A stretch of DNA of 64,000 nucleotides, taken from NCBI GenBank assembly GCA_009617715.1, contig VTFK01000332.1, positions 186,001 to 250,000 on the forward strand, in the 5' to 3' direction. This stretch comes from Plectrocnemia conspersa (Eukaryota; Arthropoda; Insecta; Trichoptera; Polycentropodidae). The position numbers were made by a program, and so were the translations under genes. Every line of letters starts with the position of its first letter. Within the stretch, counting starts at the first letter, position 1. The notes beneath the pieces were generated by a model, which was not told where the DNA came from, did no database searches, and saw nothing but the letters and a program-made list of their open reading frames with translations. This document shows, piece after piece, positions 1 through 9,279 of the stretch.

Positions 1-681
1 TCGTCAGTATATTTCCATTCGCGTATTAGATTATTTTGATATTACAAATCTATAATAGATATAGTATTTAAAATGACACATTTATGGATAATTTCCATAA
101 ATATCTGCATGTACCTTCTGGAGAAATTTTGGACCTTAGCGGAAATCCTTTCTGACAAGTTCAAAACGGAAACGCATTTCATAATAAAGTGAAATTGTTT
201 GGAAATCGCATGGGAAAGGCAAATTTTGTCTTCTTGTTCATTTTAATGTAATGACATAGTCCTCTTGTATGCTAAAAGTCAATATTATATTTAAAAACGT
301 TTAAAAATAAATCACAAAAGTATATTTTTTGTAAGAACGTATATTTTTAATTACTCAGTAAGAAATTAAAAATTATAAAGTATTATTACTTTGGATTTAC
401 AAAAAAACTATGCAATATACTTAGTACGTTATCCTTAACTTTTATAGTGCTAGCTTTAAAATGAAACGTTTTTACAGTACTAAAGAATAGTAATAAAACA
501 TTTTCTGATTAAACTTCTAATAAATCTATACGCTAAAAATAAAGATGATTATATTTACTTGATGTACATCTCTTGACTTATAGCAAACTGAAGAAAGTAA
601 CAATAATTTGATACAGCTTTCCTACTAGTCACATTTGATGAAAAGATCTTTGTTAAAGTATAACACCTATTTATTTATTTA
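1..681. other. AT-rich non-coding, nothing recognised
   Basis: Strongly A+T-rich sequence with short runs of A and T and stops in all frames. I see no coding frame, repeat unit or structured element. Confidence 0.6.
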
Positions 682-1180
682 TTGTAAGTCTTCAGTCATT
701 ATCTGATTAGAGCGACTTGAGATAACTATATCATACGCACACATTTTGCTAGTATTAGAATCAATACAACCCTTGATATTAGATTTGCAGGTTAACGCCT
801 CCAGCACTAGATTAAATATTATTGTGGACGATGAATATTCTTGCCTAACCCCAGATGAAATTTTAAAACACTCAGAGAGCTAGTTTTTTTACATTTACCT
901 TTACTATTGATTTTAATACTTTGATATCTATTAGTCTCTCGTATTTCACTGATATTCTTAAGCATCTTTTTTTATTCAAACAATTGAAAACTAGCTTGAA
1001 GTCTATGAATAGGTGGTAGAGTTGTATATTATATTCATATGCTTTCTCTATGGTTTGTCTCACAAGGTGTATGCGATTTATGGTGGTTCTATTCAGCGTG
1101 AAACAGCATTGTCACTCATTTTGGACCTCTTCACTGTATTTATCAAATGTGTTATGTATAACAATTGAGAAAATAAATTG
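682..1180 (-). pseudogene. LINE reverse transcriptase remnant (copy A)
   Basis: Reading the minus strand gives a non-LTR retrotransposon RT. Recognisable blocks in order are FDKYSEEVQNE, QCCFTLNRTTINRIHLVRQ, TIEKAYEYNIQLYHLFIDFK and, after a frameshift near 870, SGVRQ, IIFNLVLEAL and SKMCAYDIVISS. These match the fingers/palm order of insect RTs whose motifs read GVRQGD, LFNL and AYADD. The copy is dead: a TGA interrupts it near 1114, one frameshift is visible, and the catalytic YADD is reduced to Y-D near 730-740, so two residues are missing. The family resembles the RTE/L1-like group; I cannot fix the clade by eye. A second piece of the same family lies directly upstream on the same strand (1185-1405). 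Confidence 0.8.
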
Positions 1181-1184
1181 TATT

Positions 1185-1405
1185 ACTTGGGGACGTACTA
1201 TAATCTATATATCCATTTATATTTAGATTTGTAATTATCACTTCCATCACCAGGTTGAGAGTAAGTGTAGATATAGATTTAATTTCGAACTCTTTTGTAT
1301 ATCATTATGTACATCAACCATCGCTTTTGAGCTTTTTAGTGTCGTTTCAAACAATCTCACTAATCTATCTGGGATGCCTCTTAAATTTTTAAACCAGGGG
1401 CCACT
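1185..1405 (-). pseudogene. LINE reverse transcriptase remnant (copy B)
   Basis: The minus strand carries the blocks RGIPDRLVRLFETTLKSSK and MVDVHNDIQ, then FEIKS, STLTLNLVMEVIITNLN and INGYIDYSTS. These are the RT segments on either side of the GVRQGD motif, and that motif itself is deleted between FEIKS and STLTLNL. The reading stops before the YADD box. By protein order this piece belongs downstream of the middle of copy A, yet on the minus strand it precedes copy A. It is therefore a second copy in head-to-tail order, not part of the same one. Confidence 0.7.
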
Positions 1406-1423
1406 CGGCAATTTATTCCAATA

Positions 1424-2200
1424 AAATATATTACTTATCTTGTTTTATCAGTTACGATTATCCGAAAGAACCTTATGAGAAAAAAGTGCGTAGAAAATTG
1501 TTCAAATCCGTTGGTTAAAAAAAATGCGACTTGTTTATAAAAGAAAATATATTTATATAATTGATGATTATGACATTTATGTGATGTAATTTATTTTATA
1601 TATTTTATTTAAATTATTGCACATTTAATAATAATTTTAGAAAATCGCAATAACATTTATTTTACAAAGATTTATCTATCATATACTAATTTATTTCTAC
1701 TCCTGTTGAAAGAAACACTAAATTATAAATGTTTATGTAAATATTATAAAATAAAAAATACGTAAGAACTGCACAACCCTTTTAGTCCCAAATAATTTTT
1801 TTAAATAATTGATTTTCATTTTTAAATAAATTTAGTTATACATACATACATATGTATGTGTTTTAAAAATTGAAACTTTTTTGTGTACTCTCAATGATGT
1901 GAAGTAATAAAAAGCACAATAAAAATAAATATTATTCAAATTTGATTTAAAAAACACCCGTCAACACATTTTAATTGTATTTTCTAGTACAACCTATCTT
2001 TAGGTTGTAAAAGAAAAAATAACATTGCATTATTTTCCAATGAAAAGTTTTTTTTTAAAAACATACATTTCGCGCATTTTTATCAAATATGTTTTTTTTT
2101 AAATACATTTATTGAGATTAAGTTATTGCTAATATTTAACACCTCTATTAGTAAAGCATTTTCTGTGGACTATTTGGGTTTTTTTAATACATATTTTCTA
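1424..2200 (+). repeat. Unclassified dispersed repeat, about 780 bp
   Basis: This stretch recurs in inverted orientation at about 44035-44822. Diagnostic shared blocks include GATTATCCGAAAG/GAACC with TTATGAGAAAA (about 1455-1485), AACCCTTTTAGTCCCA (1777-1792), AAAAATTGAAACTTTTTT (about 1865-1882), a TTTCGCGCAT block (about 2069) and TAATATTTAAC with TTAGTAAAGCA (about 2132-2158). Divergence is moderate with indels, so both copies are old. No coding potential and no clear terminal inverted repeats were found, so the class is unknown. Confidence 0.75.
1839..1860. repeat. CATA/TATG palindromic microsatellite
   Basis: A (CATA)n run meets a (TATG)n run to make a self-complementary tract. Similar tracts occur at about 7979-7996, 34131-34156, 51395-51412 and 54530-54606, so this is a general microsatellite habit of the genome. 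Confidence 0.8.
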
Positions 2201-2235
2201 TGAACTGAAAATAGCTCATTAATATAAAATTTTTA

Positions 2236-2365
2236 ATACCAGGTGTGTACGACCTAGTTCGAATTTAATTAATCATCACTATATTCATCCGTGAGATTAT
2301 GAAAATCTAGATAAACGTAATTTGTGATGATCGATCGGAATTATAATTATATAATAATCTCCCAA
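2236..2365 (-). repeat. SINE-like repeat family B, 3' part
   Basis: The segment around CGATCGATCGGAATTATA and TGTACGACCTAG is shared with 47215-47400, in the same orientation. The more distal part is shared with 62060-62230, where a tRNA-like B box (GGGTTTGATTCC on the minus strand) sits just upstream. I infer a 5'-truncated tRNA-derived SINE tail reading on the minus strand. Identity to the 47-kb copy looks high over about 110 bp. Confidence 0.55.
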
Positions 2366-2448
2366 AATAAACCTGAATAGAGATAAAATACCTATTTTTG
2401 TTAATACTTCGCCAGCCATCCCTATCATAAAAAAGGCGCGGTAATTTC

Positions 2449-2464
2449 TCTGTTATATAACAGA
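2449..2464. other. 16-bp perfect palindrome
   Basis: TCTGTTATATAACAGA is perfectly self-complementary. The flanking GTAATT and AATTAC extend the pairing after a two-base bulge. It lies 75 bp before the larger hairpin at 2539-2595. Confidence 0.6.
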
Positions 2465-2536
2465 ATTACTAGGTACCGTTAGAGTTGCCTGAGATAAAGT
2501 AAATGTATACCTTTTTAGTTGATACGTCGCGTTTTT

Positions 2537-2597
2537 AGTTGATCTCACTTCCTGTGATGTACACTTGGTATATATATCACAGGAAGTGAGATCAATA
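2537..2597 (+). ncRNA. Candidate microRNA-like hairpin, K-box-type seed
   Basis: The arm TTGATCTCACTTCCTGTGAT (2539-2558) and its exact reverse complement ATCACAGGAAGTGAGATCAA (2576-2595) are separated by 17 bases. Inside, a G-U and two further pairs extend the stem to about 23 bp, leaving a loop of about 11 nt. A 22-nt 3p product starting at 2575 would read UAUCACAG at its 5' end. That is the seed shared by the insect miR-2/miR-13/miR-6 (K-box) superfamily; the rest of the sequence does not match those I know. Against a mature microRNA gene: the pairing is perfect with no bulges, and a 12-bp direct repeat (TTTTTAGTTGAT) just 5' points to local rearrangement. It could instead be a foldback or MITE fragment. 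The strand is assigned only by the seed. Confidence 0.4.
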
Positions 2598-2749
2598 CAT
2601 TGGACAGTCATCGCCCTTACTGTACGAGGAAAATAATTATGTTTGTTTGTCCTTCGCACAATATAATATATACAAACTTTTGTTACATATAGAGGGTTTA
2701 AAATACGGAAACGATTTAACCATCGTTATGCATGCACATATTTATCCAG

Positions 2750-3105
2750 AAGTGATCGTCAACCATCTCCAGCCATCGACCCACCGTCTATTAATAGGCA
2801 AGGCGTGACGTAGCCGCGCAACGTAAATAGATCGACTACGTCACACAGTGACGATTTACAATCGAAACGAGTTTCGCGCGAAACGTCACGTCGAACGAAA
2901 GTAAGCAAGTAACATTCGAAACTAGTTTTTGTCAAACGACCGATCGCCATCGATCGCGTTAATTCGCTCACGTAACTCGAGATGCGCGCGGTGTGATTAA
3001 TTGCGCTCGCGCTTACGTAACTCGGAACCTGAGAACGTTCCCAAAGCGGTTCCAAAAAAATAAATACGTATACAGTGCCGTTACAAAACATTTACGCATT
3101 GTTTT
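2750..3105. promoter_or_regulatory. CpG-rich island with E2F-like palindrome
   Basis: About 350 bp with far more CpG than the surroundings. It contains GTTTCGCGCGAAAC (2871-2884), a perfect palindrome containing TTTCGCGCGAAA, the classical E2F half-sites back to back, and several ACGTCA-type CRE halves. I infer a promoter or enhancer remnant. A 110-codon minus-strand open frame (2759-3091) fits the raised GC and shows no recognisable domain, so I do not call it a gene. Confidence 0.35.
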
Positions 3106-3117
3106 ATCCGGAGATAT

Positions 3118-3232
3118 GTGTGGCATGAGACCGATGATGTTTATCTGATTGCATTAGGCAATGTTGTGGGCGGTCAGTGCTTGGATGGGCGATCTCTTTT
3201 GGGGTATCACACGGGAAAATGTGTCGCGTGAA
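3118..3232 (+). pseudogene. 5S rRNA-like pseudogene or 5S-derived repeat
   Basis: AGGCAATGTTGTGGGCGG followed by TCAGTGCTTGGATGGGCGAT (core 3156-3200), then TTGGGG and CACACGGG, follows the order of the internal promoter and 3' half of eukaryotic 5S rRNA. In that gene the A box is followed by the GGTTAGTACTTGGATGGG block and then a GGGAACACCG-like block. Similarity in the first 40 bases is weak, several conserved bases differ, and there is no clear T-run terminator. It is therefore a decayed retro-copy or a 5S-derived SINE head rather than a working gene. It directly follows the CpG-rich island. Confidence 0.6.
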
Positions 3233-3239
3233 TTGTGTG

Positions 3240-3919
3240 CTGAAAGTGCAAATCACTATGATCTTAACAACTGCCGACATTCAGATCAAGATTTCTTAAT
3301 TGTATATCTTATGAAATTAGTATATTTCTAACGAAGTGTGATAAAAATAACGATAATTTATATTTATTTATTTTTTAACATCGATAATGTATCATACCAG
3401 GTTCTTGGAAGTTTACAATTTCAAAATATTTCACTACAAGTTAGGGCAAATAGTTATGGAATTAAGTAATAATATATAGACTACTTAGTACAACATTGTT
3501 TTGAAACCCTTATGTGTTACGATGTTACGAATTTTCTTAACGTAAAGATTAGTATTGTCACTATAAGCTGCTTGTAAACCAAATTTGGTTTAGGCTAAAG
3601 CAATGCTATTTAATGGGTTTATTAATATTTAATTAAGATTTACGTTTCACAATATTTTTTACAAAAAATTAAATATTTTTATGTTTTTAAACTATATATT
3701 GAGTTACTGTGTAAGAGCAGTTATTAAAAAATAATAATTCACTAAAATTGTATTCTAATTTGTTACATTCAGGTTAGCACAAGAAATACATTTTAATTAT
3801 GCCTTTTTTAAGCGGTTTACAAACATAATAGTATTTATTTGTATACAATTATAAATTGTCTACATCATGGTGTTTTTGTTTATGAGGATTAAAAATACTG
3901 GGGATTTAACAAAAACCAT
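3240..3919. other. AT-rich non-coding, nothing recognised
   Basis: No open frame, repeat or structure stands out in this AT-rich stretch. Confidence 0.55.
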
Positions 3920-3924
3920 TAAAA

Positions 3925-4230
3925 ATCATTTATCTTTACAAAACTGACTACCCAGAACTGCACAATAGCCACGCAGAATTTTGAAAGCCGTCAATTACCA
4001 AAAAACTTTTTAGAGCCCCTCTTCATAAGCTTCAATATGTCTAAAAAATTACACATGGCCTCGTGAGCTATCCTTTATAATTATCGGACGGCTAACTTGA
4101 AATTTAAACTTTTACAAAAGGATCGTGGAGTTAAACACTAATGCGATTGATTTAAATCTCTTCATATCTATTCGTTGAAGTTTATGTAAAGGACCATTAT
4201 AAAAGATGTGACAGTCCCATCACTAATCAC
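3925..4230 (+). repeat. Dispersed repeat shared with 47.4-47.8 kb
   Basis: Blocks such as GAACTGCACAATAGCC, TTTGAAAGCC with GTCAATTAC, CTTCATAAGCTTC and the end region ATCACTAATCAC recur in the same order and orientation at about 47466-47800. Divergence is high, with indels. No protein coding was recognised. The hAT MITE at 4238-4504 was inserted at the right edge of this copy. Confidence 0.6.
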
Positions 4231-4237
4231 TCGATAA

Positions 4238-4504
4238 CAGTAGCGTAGCTAAGGTATGTGCCGCCCGGGGCAATCCTTAAAATTGCCGCCCCCCATACAT
4301 TTTTTGCAGGGTCATAAAATCAGCATTTCTTAAAATAATAAATTGATTCTTGTTAAGCTCTTGCTATTCGTAGAGTTACATAAATTTTAGTTTATTCAGG
4401 GTTAAGAACCACACTAGACGATTCCATCGCGAATATGCCGCACCCAAGCAAGTGCCGCCCGGGGCGGCCCGTCCCTTCCGCCTCCCCCCATAGCTACGCC
4501 ACTG
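4238..4504. mobile_element. hAT-type MITE, 267 bp, with target duplication
   Basis: The ends are inverted repeats: CAGTAGCGTAGCTA on the left and CAGTGGCGTAGCTA (complement) on the right, one mismatch in 14. GC-rich subterminal GCCGCCCGGGGC blocks lie inside both ends. It is flanked by an 8-bp target-site duplication, CTCGATAA (4230-4237) and CTCAATAA (4505-4512), one mismatch. CAG...CTG ends and an 8-bp duplication are diagnostic of hAT elements. The interior has no coding frame, so the element is non-autonomous. Confidence 0.9.
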
Positions 4505-4512
4505 CTCAATAA

Positions 4513-6165
4513 TTATTCATTAGAATATGTCTAAAAATATATTATTGCTCTCGAATCTGATAAGTATTTTTAAACTATTATTTATAAATATCGAACGATC
4601 GTTAAGCATTGGGCCAATCTTGATAGGTTAAGCTTTTACTAAAGAAGATTAATTTGAAATAATACTATCGCGATTGACTTTTAATTTGCCCTACAGCAGA
4701 TTTTGGCCATATTATTAACGTATTTATTATGAGATAGTTTTCAAGTTTTAGGCTGATTTAACCACTTGGTTTAACGATATCGAATAAGTTTTAAACAAAT
4801 ATAAATATAAATACCTGTAATATTCCAAAGAAATAGATTGCTGTGCTGCTAATAATGGATCGCAATGTTTAAAGTTCCTTTAATCAACAAAGACATATAA
4901 AAAGATGATAATGCAATTTAAATAATTTTTTAAATCAATAACTAGAGATAAAATATTTTCTAACAATAATAACACTCGTATTTTTTTCAAAGGAATAAAA
5001 AAATAAAAAAATATTCTTAATGAATATTAAAGCAACATTGAATCAACAACTGTAAAGAAAAAGAAAACATTATTTTATTTTTATGCATGGAAATATAATA
5101 TATTTTGATTTCGTTCCTTACTATGTATTGTACTAATAATATGTTTTAAAAAAATACGAGTATGTTGTATGCTGGACTAGTGTTTATTTTACTTCCTTTT
5201 TTGCTTTATATCTTAAGTATATTCTTCACTTTATTTATTAGATTGGCTGATTTAAAAAAAGTCAAAATGTGAGGCGGCAGTTAATTATTCAGTGACACGA
5301 GTCACTTAATGTTTTTTGCTAATTTGCTTTTGCCATTTTGCCAAATTAGTCACACATTCATTGTCAACCTGGAATTTATTCTAAAAAATATTTGTGCTGA
5401 TGAACTTTATACAGTATATCGGTCCATTTAAGAGACTAAAAAGTTATTATTATGTAGAGTACGAAAACGAATTTCTAACAAAATTTTAACTAAAAGAGAT
5501 ATGTGTCATAAGCAAATTTAGGATTAAAACCCTTATCTTAATTTGACAATTTTTTTCATTCATAAAAAAATAAAGTGATAAATAATTTAAAGCGTCTTGA
5601 TAAGTGGACAATAAATCATTATATTATTATCATAATTTTACGTTTGTATAGAAAAAATAGCACTTACACAATCACGCAACTGGATTTAGGTTATTAAATA
5701 TATAATCTCTAATGTAAAATCTATGATAGTGTAATAATCACAATCACATTTTCACTCACTATGATCGTTTATAAATAATACATTTGCACCGTGTAATCTT
5801 TTAATTATCGTCGTATGGAAGTTTTATGGATTAAATGTTTTAATCAATAAAACTTTTTTGGTGCTTTTAAATTATTAAAAATATTTTTTTAAATTAAATT
5901 GTATAGTAAATATATTGTATAAATATACCTTAATTATATTTATAAATATTCAAATTATATGACCAAATTTTTAACACCTTAACCGCCACTTTAACTATTA
6001 CAAAACGCGTGTAATGCGTTACACACACAAACTCAACGAAAAAGTTACTTCCTAAATGTATAATAATCAAAATAGCATAATTTTGCTCTCACGACTCACG
6101 CTCGGTTAAATTTGAGAGTTTTATCAAAAGCATATAACATAATATGAACACATCTGAATGTTAAC
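4513..6165. other. AT-rich non-coding, nothing recognised
   Basis: About 1.6 kb with long A/T runs. A short dyad (GTGACACGAGTCAC, about 5292-5305) is the only structure I noticed, and no gene is supported. Confidence 0.55.
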
Positions 6166-6169
6166 GAGT

Positions 6170-6535
6170 TTTATCGTACGTGGATGTTAATTTTTCGTTA
6201 TCGCCCGCACACGGGCCAGGTAAATATTTGCCCGCGGAAACTTTCACTCTCTTGACTGCGACGATAAAATAATAAATGTCATACATCCATTGTGAAGTTG
6301 GGCCAAAGAGCTAAAAAGCGTTGAACGCGGGCCGCAGAACCGAACCGCGAACCGCTAATTGCGGAACCGAGAGGAACGACAATGAGTCGTTTGGGCTTAT
6401 CGTAAATTTAAAACCTTTTTTGCCAATGTTTGGGCCCGAGGGCATAAAAGTAGAGCCGGAAATAAAAAGGCGAATCGGTATGCTTAAAAGTATAATGAGA
6501 AAGCTATCGATAATATGGAGAGATTGTAAAGTATA
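6170..6535. promoter_or_regulatory. GC-rich island, enhancer-like
   Basis: A sharp rise in GC over about 360 bp. It holds tandem AACCGC/GAACCG units (about 6338-6355, Runt-like) and a TATCGATA site (6505-6512), which matches the DRE core of insect promoters. Open frames exist on both strands, as expected where stops are rarer, but neither resembles a known protein. Regulatory function is inferred from composition and motif density only. Confidence 0.3.
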
Positions 6536-6544
6536 ACCTTTGTT

Positions 6545-6624
6545 CTTTGATTGTGTTTGGCGAGCTCGCTGAATAGCTGGATGGCTCGTGAAAGAATAAA
6601 GGACGCGATCGTGACCCTCTAGGG
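6545..6624 (-). pseudogene. LINE 3' fragment (38/42/60-kb family)
   Basis: GCTGGATGGCTCGT matches the LINE copy at about 42940, and the GGACGCGATCGTGACCCTCT block matches the copy at about 60350 (GGACGCGATCGTAACTCTCT). An internal deletion separates these two anchors. It lies on the same strand as the other copies and is cut on the right by a hAT terminus. Confidence 0.6.
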
Positions 6625-6760
6625 CAGTGGTCTTCAACCTGGTGGTTTGCGGACCGGCGCCGGTCTACAAGAAATTATAAAAAAATTAAAAATCATATCG
6701 AATTTGTTTGCAAAAAAGCAGCAGCAGATGTCGCACTAACTAAAAATTGTAATTTTATTG
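6625..6760. mobile_element. hAT element terminus (single end)
   Basis: CAGTGGTCTTCAACCTGGTG at 6625 is the typical hAT end of the form CAGTGGTNNTCAACC. It is followed by the 14-bp perfect palindrome GACCGGCGCCGGTC (6652-6665), a usual subterminal feature. I could not find the matching right end, so the element's extent is unknown and it is probably truncated. It directly abuts the LINE scrap. Confidence 0.6.
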
Positions 6761-6858
6761 CATTAGATTAAATAAATAATATTCTATTTAACATTGATTT
6801 TTATCAAAAAAAATATCTATGTTTGTAGCAAAATACAAATTAATTAAATGTAATCAAG

Positions 6859-6928
6859 TATTTTTTGACACAAAAATAGTAAAATTTTTATGTCAAAAAA
6901 TATTTTACTATTTTTGTGTCAAAAAATA
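6859..6928. repeat. 27-bp perfect inverted repeat, 16-nt loop
   Basis: The left arm 6859-6885 and right arm 6902-6928 are exact reverse complements and contain TTTTTTGACACAAAAATAG. The loop carries a third TGTCAAAAAAT copy. It lies 230 bp inside the hAT terminus and may be a foldback created during decay of that element. It would form a strong hairpin in RNA. Confidence 0.75.
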
Positions 6929-6929
6929 A

Positions 6930-8435
6930 TAATTAAAAAATAATAATTTTCAAAATAAAAAATAATTACTGCAAAAGCTTACTTATAAAAGTGTTTTTTT
7001 GCTCCAATTGTATTTTATTTCCAGATTATGATTTTTTAATTATTTTTTTTAAAAAAAATATTTCATAATGTAACATATTTTATATTATTTTATATTATTT
7101 TCACTAAAAACCTAGTGTAAAAATACTGATAAAAATAGAACAAAATTAAATTAGTCAGAATAAGAATCAGAATCAAACATAAATTATTTAGAAATCAACA
7201 ATTGATTAATATCACAAAAACTGTATTGATACAAAGACAGGATAACTCGTTTGCTATTTTTATATTTACATCATTACTTATTTTATTTCTTAAGGCTCAA
7301 ATTTTAGATATCTTCGGTTTTGTTATAGAATTTTTTTTCATAATTGGTGGATTGATTATATTTTTGCTCCGAAAGAATATTGAAAAATCATTTTTAATAG
7401 ACAGTCATACATATTACGTATTAGGTTTTAGGTAATACATATATTATATTGAAGATTTTCACTTGTAAAAAAAAAAAAACGATGAATAAAAAATTTCATT
7501 TTTTCAGCAATTTTGTAATTGGTATTAATATTTGTTTTTAAGGCATAGTATTTTTTTATATTTTTTATAATTAAGAACACTGATGAAGCTGATAATCATT
7601 CATAGTTTAAAATTATCAAATTATCATAGAATCTAAAAGTAAGTTATTTTTCAATCAACAAAATGCTACAAAGATATTTAATACATATTTGTAAATATAA
7701 TATTTTATAAAAGTCCAAAGCTCGGATTTCATTTAGTTCAATTCATATCATTTATCTTATCTCTGATAATATATAATAATAATTTAATTAAAATTGATCC
7801 ATGATAAAAGCAATAAAAAACCTTATACTCCTATATAATGATATTTGAGGTGTAACCTGTTAGAGATCTTAATTTAAACAAATAAATATCTAAAAATACC
7901 TCATAGAAATAATGACATTAAAAATCACTGTATAATTTTAATATATATAAAGGGCCATTTTAATACATGTATTATACTACATACATACATATGTATATAT
8001 TATATATCAACGTTGATTTGATCTTGAAAAAATAAAATAGTTCATCTTTAATTTAACTAATAATAATGATACAAATAAAATAAAGGTACTGACAGTTTTT
8101 ATATGTAGTTTATAATATATTAGTAGATATAACGTGGCAACACTGGTTTTTATTATAAAATAGCATATAATGAGCTTCATTTACTCAAAAGTTTACTATT
8201 ATTACCGGAAAGTTTACGTCAGACATCATTCCACTTTAATCAGACCAGCTCTTTGTAACCTCCGTCGAAGACATCTTCATATTTAAAGAGCTAGTTTAAT
8301 TATTAGATGACGTGAGTCAGAGTACTGATAGCAGTTGGTAGGAATAATTATTTTTGTTTACTACATAAACATAAATTTTAAGTGGTATTTTTTCACAAAT
8401 TTACCTACCTGACTTTCTTCAAACCGCAAAGGAAA
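6930..8435. other. AT-rich non-coding
   Basis: Long AT-rich stretch. A 77-codon hydrophobic open frame at 7202-7435 is composed mainly of I, F and L and looks like chance in AT-rich DNA. A GTGGCAACACTGG word at about 8132 and a CATA/TATG microsatellite near 7979 are the only landmarks. Confidence 0.5.
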
Positions 8436-8439
8436 AATT

Positions 8440-8660
8440 TCTCACGCCTCGGGTAAGAAAAATGCCAGTTGATTAATAACAATGTTAATGGCATGTAAAC
8501 AATATGTCATTTGCCCGTCGGGCATACCAATTAACCGGCAAACAACGATGACGCTGATAACCGGTCAAGTGGCGATAAAACTCTATGTACATGAACGCAC
8601 TGATAACGATCTAATTGTTCGCGATAACGCCGTTAAAAGGGGTAAAATTGATAAGTAAAA
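8440..8660 (+). promoter_or_regulatory. GATA-site cluster, enhancer-like
   Basis: Five GATAA words on the plus strand lie within 100 bp (8556, 8574, 8602, 8623, 8650), two of them in a GATAACG context. A 13-bp dyad TGCCCGTCGGGCA lies at 8512-8524. GC content is raised and no reading frame is convincing. I infer a possible enhancer bound by GATA factors. Confidence 0.3.
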
Positions 8661-9279
8661 AATAAATGTTGCACCCAGGGTTTCAAATTATGTTATTTAT
8701 GTGAAAAAACTACGAATGTATTTAGTCATGAGTGCTACATACGCAAAACGTTTCGAGACCTTGTTTCGCTATTACAAATTTTATAAATAAATCAAAGTCA
8801 TTTGCAAATAAGTTGTTGACAACTTTATAGAGAATCCTTAACTATATATAAACTATAAATACACGATGAACAGATAATGAATATAAAGGGCAAACAAAAA
8901 TCTTTTGCAAGCTTTCTCAAAAAGCATACAAGTTTAAATATGTATATATAGAAAATAAAATAGAGTAATATTGCTAAATAAGTTTAAAAATATAAATTAT
9001 TTATCCCTCAATAACCCCACTTTTTTTCTTATTATGTAATTTTATTAGTACGGAATGCAGCTTTTTATTAACAATAATGATGTCATAAATAATCAATGAA
9101 TTTGTCACCGATTCAATTTTTTCAATCTGATATATAACCAGGTGTGGCTTTTTATCAATTGAATTACCTGATTTATATCACTTTCATTCATTTTTTTAAA
9201 ATTGATAATTATACATGATAGCTTATTGCTATTGATATTATATCGTCAAATAATAATGGCTGCCAGAAATGCAAGGTTA

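Noticed and set aside
2759..3091. 110-codon minus ORF
   Set aside because: Lies wholly in a CpG-rich island, has no recognisable domain and includes the palindromic motif region; regulatory reading preferred.
6311..6637. 108-codon minus and 71-codon plus ORFs
   Set aside because: They overlap on opposite strands in a GC-raised patch; the minus frame runs into the LINE scrap and hAT end, and the plus frame has no ATG at its start.
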